Source: Acidobacteriota bacterium
GTDB taxonomy: Bacteria > Acidobacteriota > Blastocatellia > RBC074
Length of the DNA stretch: 10,205 bases
NCBI GenBank assembly: GCA_022614735.1
Contig: JAKEHZ010000310.1
Coordinates: forward strand, 1-10,205
Direction: 5' to 3'
Positions 6,459-10,205 of this stretch are shown here, piece after piece. Below the pieces are notes generated by a model. It was not told the DNA's origin. It was given only the letters and a program-made list of their open reading frames with translations, and made no database searches. The position numbers and the translations under genes were made by a program. The stretch's first letter is position 1; every line of letters begins with the position of its first letter.

Positions 6459-6908
6459 ATGAAAAACCCTGCATCCGCTACACCCCGACGACTCGTGCAA
6501 CTCTATTGGCTGGCAATGTTTATATCTCTGATAGGTCTTGGTGATGCGATCTATCTGACTGTGCATCACATCACAGGTCGAAGTGTAAAGTGTACTGTCG
6601 CCAGCGGTTGCTCTGCAGTGCTGGGGAGCGCTTACGCCACCATCGCAGATATTCCCATTGCTGCCCTCGGAGCGCTGGCTTATTTTGTTGCCTTCAGTCT
6701 CGCGACGCTGGCGGCGTTCGGTTACGTTCGTGCGCGCACCTGGTTGGCCCTCGTCATCGCCCCCATGTTAATTTCAACTCTCTGGTTGCTCTATTTGCAA
6801 GCATTCGTATTGCGAGCATATTGTGACTATTGCCTCCTCTCGGCGGCAATGACGCTGATGCTCACTGCAGTTGTTGTCGTAGCCTATATGACAGACCGTG
6901 GCAGGTAA
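6459..6908 (+). CDS. VKOR-family membrane disulfide oxidoreductase
   Basis: This 149-aa integral membrane protein matches bacterial vitamin K epoxide reductase homologues, which reoxidise DsbA-like partners and pass electrons to quinone in place of DsbB. Four membrane segments are visible at about 14-36, 63-88, 93-115 and 125-143. The redox centre is CDYC at 122-125, and the loop cysteine pair C45 and C51 lies in the periplasmic segment KCTVASGC, with the usual following serine region at S52-S57. Unlike some family members it has no fused thioredoxin domain, consistent with the separate DsbA-like gene 59 bp away on the opposite strand. No Shine-Dalgarno site precedes the ATG, so translation may be leaderless or weak. 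The preceding divergent gap is only 47 bp. Confidence 0.92.
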   Translation: MKNPASATPRRLVQLYWLAMFISLIGLGDAIYLTVHHITGRSVKCTVASGCSAVLGSAYATIADIPIAALGALAYFVAFSLATLAAFGYVRARTWLALVIAPMLISTLWLLYLQAFVLRAYCDYCLLSAAMTLMLTAVVVVAYMTDRGR

Positions 6909-6967
6909 AGAGTAAAGCGTATGAAAGATTCTTTCCTTGTATTCTACTTTTCTGCGGTCACCTTCAC

Positions 6968-7615
6968 TTATCCGCCGTTCAGCAAGCTTCTGATCTCCTT
7001 CCGCAAATTATCAATTTTTAGTTCTTCGAACGGTATCTCACGACCATTGATGAAGACCGTCGGTGTGCTATTGACACCGAGCGCTTGCCCACGTCGTAAA
7101 TCGGAAGCGACGATCGTGTTGGCCCGATTGCCACCCATATCATTCACAAAAAGATCGACGTTTAGCCCTAATTGGCGCGCATAGCTGAGGAAGATCGGGC
7201 GCGCATCAGTCGCGCTGCTCCACACCGATTGATTTTTGTAGAGCAAATCGTGCATCTCCCAGAATCGCCCCTGTAATCCGGCAGCCACAGCCGCCTGTGA
7301 AGCGGCGACCGCGTGCTGATGAATTTGGACAAGCGGGAAGTGGCGGAAGCTGAACTGGACGCGATCACCAAATTCGTCTTTTATTGTTTTCAACACAGGA
7401 TGGAGGGTGCCGCATGGGGGACATTGATAATCACCGAACTCTTCGAGTGTGACAGCCGTTCTATTATTGGTCCGTGCCTGATTGGGATCGAGGCTCGGTG
7501 TAGGAACCGGGGTTGTAGAGATTGGGGGCTGCTTTGTGCGATACATCAAAGCTCCCGCAAGGATAGCGATGACTAGAACAGCTGCGATTATCGCAAAAGG
7601 CAAATAGCGTTTCAT
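6968..7615 (-). CDS. Membrane-anchored DsbA-like thiol oxidoreductase
   Basis: This 215-aa protein has a signal anchor at residues 5-25, a Pro/Thr-rich linker (30-42), then a DsbA/thioredoxin-fold domain. The active site is CPPC at 65-68 in EFGDYQCPPCGTLHP, and the cis-proline loop is TPTVF at 184-188 (P185). The helical insertion between about 95 and 165 is typical of DsbA. It should introduce disulfides into exported proteins and be reoxidised by the convergent VKOR. The ATG at 7613-7615 is preceded by AAAGGAAC at 7624-7631, so I prefer it to a TTG start 21 bp upstream. The 59-bp gap to VKOR shows only a weak GAAAG/CTTTC palindrome near 6923-6935. It diverges from the Hsp70 gene. Confidence 0.93.
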   Translation of the reverse strand: MKRYLPFAIIAAVLVIAILAGALMYRTKQPPISTTPVPTPSLDPNQARTNNRTAVTLEEFGDYQCPPCGTLHPVLKTIKDEFGDRVQFSFRHFPLVQIHQHAVAASQAAVAAGLQGRFWEMHDLLYKNQSVWSSATDARPIFLSYARQLGLNVDLFVNDMGGNRANTIVASDLRRGQALGVNSTPTVFINGREIPFEELKIDNLRKEIRSLLNGG

Positions 7616-7623
7616 TAATCTTT

Positions 7624-7631
7624 GTTCCTTT
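7624..7631 (-). promoter_or_regulatory. Shine-Dalgarno site of the DsbA-like gene
   Basis: AAAGGAAC on the minus strand, 8 bp before the ATG at 7613-7615. It supports that ATG over the upstream TTG at 7634-7636. Confidence 0.7.
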
Positions 7632-7643
7632 AACAATCTGGAA

Positions 7644-7681
7644 GCCTCCCGTCACAAAATTCAGGAGGCGTATCTAAGATA
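7644..7681. promoter_or_regulatory. Small inverted repeats in the dsbA/Hsp70 divergent region
   Basis: GCCTCC at 7644-7649 pairs with GGAGGC at 7664-7669, and TATCT-A-AGATA forms a palindrome at 7671-7681. Both lie in the 118-bp divergent gap (7616-7733), where an operator or promoter element would be expected. No known binding motif was recognised, and palindromes this short can arise by chance. Confidence 0.3.
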
Positions 7682-7733
7682 TTTAAGGTTAACTTATTAG
7701 CGATCAAAGACAAAGTGTAATGGAGAGGGATAT

Positions 7734-9023
7734 ATGAAAAGGGTGATAGGTTTGGATTTCGGGACAACGAATAGCGCCCTGGCAGTTGCAGAGCCCGGGG
7801 GGGCATCCACCCTTGCATCCTTTGAGAGCGAGGAAGGGGAGGTTTCATCGACCTTCAGATCCATACTCTATTTCAGCGCTGAAGAGAGGGGGGCGGACAA
7901 AAGACCTCTGGCTGTGGCGGGGCCTGACGCCATTAAGAGATATCTGGAGGCGGATGGCAAAGGGCGACTCATCCAATCAATGAAGTCGCATTTGTCCTCT
8001 CGCACTTTCACTCAGACCAATATACTGGGTCGTTATTATACGCTTGATGATTTAATAGCCGTTATTGTGCGCAAGTTAATAGAGGCGGCGACAAGGCAAT
8101 TCGGCGATCTGGGAACAAGTGTCGTTGTTGGCAGGCCAGTTCACTTCTCAGGAGCTGATGACAGCGATGACGATGATTTTGCGCTGGGCCGTCTCAGGGC
8201 CGCCCTTGAAAAGGCGGGGTTTGAGCAGGTTACTTTCGAGTTCGAGCCGGTAGCCGCCGCATATCGGTATGAGCAAAAGCTCGACCACGACGAACTGGTG
8301 TTAATCGGTGATTTCGGCGGCGGTACCAGCGACTTTTCACTTATAAGACTGGGTCCGACGGCAAAGCAAAAACCGGATAAACAGAGCAATATTTTAGGTA
8401 ACGATGGTGTGGGCATCGCAGGTGACGCCTTCGACAGTAGGATTGTCATGAACGTTGTTGCAGCGAAGTTAGGTTTGGGCACACATTACAACTCTATGGG
8501 AAAGATTCTGCCCATGCCCTCGTGGTTATACCAGCGATTAGGAAGCTGGCATCACGTGTCATTTCTCAAAGAATCGCAAACTATAGGAATGCTGGCTAAT
8601 ATAAAGTCACTATCTATCGAGCCGGAGAAGATAGAGGCTCTCCTGCACATAATCAGAAATGACCTCGGTTATAAACTCTACAGGTCGGTAGAACGCACAA
8701 AGGTCGAGTTATCAGATCGAGACATCAGCCTCTTTTTCTTTAAAGATCTGCCCATTGAAATTAAGGAAAAGGTCCGCCGTCTATATTTTGAGACCTGGAT
8801 TGAACCGGAGATAAGTAAAATTGAAAAGTGCGTTAACAGGCTTCTTGAAAGCTGTAGCGTTACGCCCCGTGATGTTGATAGCGTTTTCCTGACGGGTGGC
8901 TCTGCCTTCGTACCTGCCGTGCGAAGAATATTCAGACAGAAATTCGGCGCAGATCGTCTTCGCGGCGGTGAAGAGTTGACAACAGTGGCCAGGGGGCTTG
9001 CGTTGAGAGCGCTGGAAGTGTAA
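7734..9023 (+). CDS. YegD-like Hsp70-family ATPase
   Basis: This 429-aa protein is an actin-fold Hsp70-family ATPase resembling E. coli YegD in length and motif order. Phosphate loop 1 is DFGTTNS at 8-14, the family block GRPVHFSG is at 133-140, EPVAA at 171-175 corresponds to the DnaK catalytic Glu region, phosphate loop 2 DFGGGTSD is at 193-200, and the adenosine motif LTGGSAFVP at 386-394. There is no DnaK substrate-binding domain or lid, so classical client folding by itself is unlikely; the YegD role is poorly known. An aspartate-rich run (DDSDDDD, 142-148) lies before the helical part. GGAGAGG at 7722-7728 supports the start. By my count 17 of 32 Arg codons are AGA/AGG and at least 12 Ile codons are ATA, unlike the neighbours, which suggests acquisition by transfer. 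Confidence 0.92.
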   Translation: MKRVIGLDFGTTNSALAVAEPGGASTLASFESEEGEVSSTFRSILYFSAEERGADKRPLAVAGPDAIKRYLEADGKGRLIQSMKSHLSSRTFTQTNILGRYYTLDDLIAVIVRKLIEAATRQFGDLGTSVVVGRPVHFSGADDSDDDDFALGRLRAALEKAGFEQVTFEFEPVAAAYRYEQKLDHDELVLIGDFGGGTSDFSLIRLGPTAKQKPDKQSNILGNDGVGIAGDAFDSRIVMNVVAAKLGLGTHYNSMGKILPMPSWLYQRLGSWHHVSFLKESQTIGMLANIKSLSIEPEKIEALLHIIRNDLGYKLYRSVERTKVELSDRDISLFFFKDLPIEIKEKVRRLYFETWIEPEISKIEKCVNRLLESCSVTPRDVDSVFLTGGSAFVPAVRRIFRQKFGADRLRGGEELTTVARGLALRALEV

Positions 9024-9029
9024 AAGCAG

Positions 9030-10205
9030 TCACCCTACATCGTCCTCCGGCAGGTTGTCTGCGAACTGATCGTTGTCTTTCAATTCTTTTTTCAGCCGGT
9101 CCAGCTCTGTCTTGAGCCTTCTCACAATAGCTGCGTAAGCAGGGTCACTGTAAACGTTTTTCATCTCGTGCGGGTCCCGTCTCAGATCGAACAGTTCCCA
9201 CTGATCGAGCTTATTGAAGTAAATCAGCTTGTAGCGATCTGTGCGCACGCCGTAATGTGCCGCGACATTGTGATGGCCCGGATGGTAGTACCGGTAATAC
9301 ATTGAAGTTCGCCAGTCCTTCGGCTTTTTGCCCTCAAGTAATGGCAAGAAGCTGCGGCCCTGCATAGCTGATGGCGTTGATTGACCTGCGGCGGCCAATA
9401 ACGTGGGAGCGAAATCCACATTGAGGATCATTCCCTTATTCAGCGAACCTGCCCGGATCCGACCAGGCCAGCGGATCAGAAACGGCATGCGCAACGATTC
9501 CTCATACATAAACCGTTTATCGTAGAAATTGTGCTCTCCAAGGAAGAAACCCTGATCCGAGGTGTATGCCACAATAGTGTTTCCTGTCAGCCCATTCTCT
9601 TCAAGCCAGTCAAGCAGTCTACCGACATTGTCATCAACCGCCGCCACACAAGCCAGGTAATCGCGCATGTAACGCTGATATTTCCATTTCTTCAGCTCCT
9701 GACCACTGATCCCTTCGGGCGGCTTCATCTTCAGATCATTGTCATTAAGGTCCCTGTCAATTCGCATTGTAGCCATCCGCGCCGCATCCGCTCGAGTAGA
9801 ATAATCATCATTGAATGTTACCGGTTCAGGCACATGCACATTCTCGAACTGCCTTTTATGTTTCTCATCCGGCTGCCAGTTGCGATGCGGGGCCTTGTGG
9901 TGATACATGAGGAAAAACGGCTTGTCCCGAGGGCGATTTTTCAGGATGTCAATCGCCAGATCCGTGATGATGTCCGTCGTATAGCCGGTATACTTCTTGC
10001 GCTGACCGTTCTCAATAAAGACAGGGTCAAAGTATGCTCCCTGTCCCGGCAGGATATTCCAGTAATCGAATCCGGCCGGCTCGCCCTCCCTGTTCCGATT
10101 GCCTCCCAGATGCCATTTACCCACAATCGCGGTGTAGTAGCCTGCCGCCTGAAGATACCTTTGTAACATCGGTTGTGAGTTATCGATATGATTGAAGACC
10201 GGGAC
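9030..10205 (-). CDS. Sulfatase (alkaline-phosphatase superfamily), N-terminus outside the window
   Basis: The frame is open to the right edge, so the 391 residues seen are the C-terminal majority of a longer protein. The visible ATG at 10167-10169 is internal: 12 in-frame codons precede it, and the catalytic C/S-x-P-x-R motif lies beyond the window. Typical sulfatase pieces are GKWHLGG, KPFFLMYHHKAPHRNW (substrate/metal histidines), DDNVGRLLDWLEENGL, and TSDQGFFLGEHNFYDKRFMYEE, which carries the Asp/Gln metal ligands and the active-site Lys. The C-terminal VRTDRYKLIYF...WELFDLRRDPHEMKNV segment is the DUF4976-type extension. The pattern is like GlcNAc-6-sulfatase-type enzymes acting on sulfated glycans, but the substrate is inferred only. 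An exported enzyme is expected. Its stop is 6 bp from the converging Hsp70 stop. Confidence 0.93.
   Translation of the reverse strand, partial: VPVFNHIDNSQPMLQRYLQAAGYYTAIVGKWHLGGNRNREGEPAGFDYWNILPGQGAYFDPVFIENGQRKKYTGYTTDIITDLAIDILKNRPRDKPFFLMYHHKAPHRNWQPDEKHKRQFENVHVPEPVTFNDDYSTRADAARMATMRIDRDLNDNDLKMKPPEGISGQELKKWKYQRYMRDYLACVAAVDDNVGRLLDWLEENGLTGNTIVAYTSDQGFFLGEHNFYDKRFMYEESLRMPFLIRWPGRIRAGSLNKGMILNVDFAPTLLAAAGQSTPSAMQGRSFLPLLEGKKPKDWRTSMYYRYYHPGHHNVAAHYGVRTDRYKLIYFNKLDQWELFDLRRDPHEMKNVYSDPAYAAIVRRLKTELDRLKKELKDNDQFADNLPEDDVG

Noticed and set aside
9531..10166. 211-codon plus-strand frame opposite the sulfatase
   Set aside because: It is fully antisense to conserved sulfatase motifs, has no recognisable family features, and no ribosome site was noted.

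Overview
The window looks like a chromosomal segment of a soil or thermophilic Acidobacteriota-type bacterium (Blastocatellia would fit), though this is an inference from gene content and not proven. The reasons are moderate GC, a Tat-exported Gfo/Idh/MocA oxidoreductase, a Tat-exported class V aminotransferase, a sulfatase, an exported serine hydrolase, a VKOR/DsbA oxidative folding pair, and unusually long, near-perfect inverted repeats in the intergenic gaps. No tRNA, rRNA, CRISPR array, transposase or phage gene was seen.

Layout. Positions 1-235 are non-coding and hold two long inverted repeats. The second ends two bases from the stop codon of aroC (chorismate synthase, minus strand, 236-1411). 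A 184-bp divergent promoter region separates aroC from a Tat-signal Gfo/Idh/MocA oxidoreductase (plus, 1596-2828). A 251-bp convergent gap follows, almost filled by a concentric inverted repeat with outer arms of 29 bp and inner arms of 43 bp. Next, reading on the minus strand from right to left, come a 71-aa orphan (6196-6411), a fourth inverted repeat (6097-6195), a pyridoxamine-5'-phosphate-oxidase-like flavoprotein (5531-6064), a Tat-signal class V aminotransferase/isopenicillin-N-epimerase-like enzyme (4159-5481) and a class C beta-lactamase-family serine hydrolase (3080-4141). The last three are close enough to be one operon.

From 6459 the window holds a VKOR-family membrane oxidoreductase (plus, 6459-6908) converging on a membrane-anchored DsbA-like thiol oxidase (minus, 6968-7615), a classic disulfide-forming pair. 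Divergent from DsbA lies a YegD-like Hsp70 (plus, 7734-9023) whose codon choice differs clearly from its neighbours. It converges, with only 6 bp between stops, on a sulfatase (minus, 9030-10205) that runs off the right edge without its catalytic N-terminus.

The most unusual feature is the set of inverted repeats. Four sequence-unrelated long hairpins sit in the gaps, three of them within about 2 bp of a stop codon, and three carry short internal direct iterations. One 26-bp unit of the third hairpin recurs exactly at 5504-5529, so that direct copies bracket the aminotransferase/serine hydrolase pair. Several upstream-extended starts were replaced by downstream ATGs with good Shine-Dalgarno sites.
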